Shown: piece by piece, positions 57,665 through 57,881 of the stretch
Layout: each line of letters starts with the position of its first letter
Numbering within the stretch: the stretch's first letter is position 1
DNA from: CAWUKT01 sp963923035
GTDB lineage: Bacteria > Bacteroidota > Bacteroidia > J057 > JADKCL01
Assembly: GCA_963923035.1 (NCBI GenBank)
Contig: CAWUKT010000045.1
Coordinates: 1-57,881 of the forward strand
Reading direction: 5' to 3'
Length of the DNA: 57,881 nucleotides
Notes under the pieces: model-generated
The model's database searches: none
What the model saw: the letters and a program-made list of their open reading frames with translations, nothing else
What the model was told of the DNA's origin: nothing
Position numbers and translations under genes: made by a program

Positions 57665-57881
57665 GGAGTAAAGATGCGGAATTCTATTGGATTGGCGCGG
57701 GAAGTGGGCTTGTGGGGCAGGGGAGTGGACTCGTGGTGGCATGGAGTGAGGTGGGTATGCGGGGAAGTGGGCTTCGGTTTGGGGTCAGGGCGCTTCTCTT
57801 TGAGGTGAGCTGGCTTGGGTGAGAGTCATAGCCGTCAGTTTAAGCGCAATGTAGTATCTACAAAATAGGTCATCGGTGATT
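57665..57881. other. window end, no gene seen
   Basis: G-rich spacer upstream of the RidA gene; any promoter is not obvious. The window ends here without a further gene. Confidence 0.4.

Overview
The window looks like chromosomal DNA of a member of the Bacteroidota, most likely Saprospiria (Lewinella/Haliscomenobacter-like). Evidence: three secreted proteins carry type IX secretion C-terminal domains (26562-28109, 46348-50037, 54454-56469), one with SprB repeats and one with a gliding-type C-terminus. There is a TonB-dependent receptor with an N-terminal carboxypeptidase-regulatory-like domain. Many promoters carry the phylum-specific TAnnTTTG -7 box, sometimes only a few bases before the ATG, and Shine-Dalgarno sequences are mostly absent. 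The DNA is moderately GC-rich, so long antisense open frames are common and were discarded. I saw no rRNA, tRNA, CRISPR array, transposase or phage structural gene.

Layout. 1-5.7 kb: an unrecognised helical protein, a small secreted Cys protein, kbl and a lone DUF3800 protein. 5.9-14.2 kb: a co-directional uptake locus with a DUF2064 transferase, TonB receptor, lipoprotein binding protein, two permeases, ATPase and a radical SAM enzyme, the last five genes abutting or overlapping. 14.2-16.1 kb: a four-gene operon (membrane protein, XRE regulator, small protein, MDR oxidoreductase). 16.3-20.3 kb: a TroA/MntC-type metal ABC operon whose first permease is fused to a DtxR/MntR-like domain and whose promoter contains a DtxR-like inverted repeat. 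20.4-23.5 kb: small lipoprotein, PhoX-like protein, hemE. 23.6-23.9 kb: fifteen palindromic units at an exact 21-bp period. 24-26.4 kb: a STAND NTPase with TPRs. 26.5-34.3 kb: T9SS cargo, a PorE-like propeller/OmpA protein, a TMTC-like membrane protein, uvrB.

34.4-37.6 kb is the most striking part. A textbook promoter precedes a 22-codon leader peptide with four consecutive Cys codons, then a rho-independent terminator with possible alternative pairings. The sulfur-carrier cysteine operon follows: cysM, a JAMM protease, a CysO-like carrier ending GG-IA, and an E1-rhodanese. It reads as a ribosome-mediated cysteine attenuator controlling a protein-thiocarboxylate route to cysteine.

37.6-38.6 kb holds a second, different 21-bp-period array and an orphan hairpin/terminator that may end a small RNA. 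38.6-40.5 kb is a probable effector/immunity pair: an injection-system-like N-terminus, a glycine zipper and an NlpC/P60-like domain, overlapping a lipoprotein gene. 40.6-46.3 kb: alpha/beta hydrolase, glpK-glpD, Mpo1-like protein, DUF1571 protein. 46.3-57.7 kb: a giant type B T9SS adhesin, tgt, a Ca exchanger next to two TerD proteins, an SprB-repeat protein, a membrane protein and a RidA protein.
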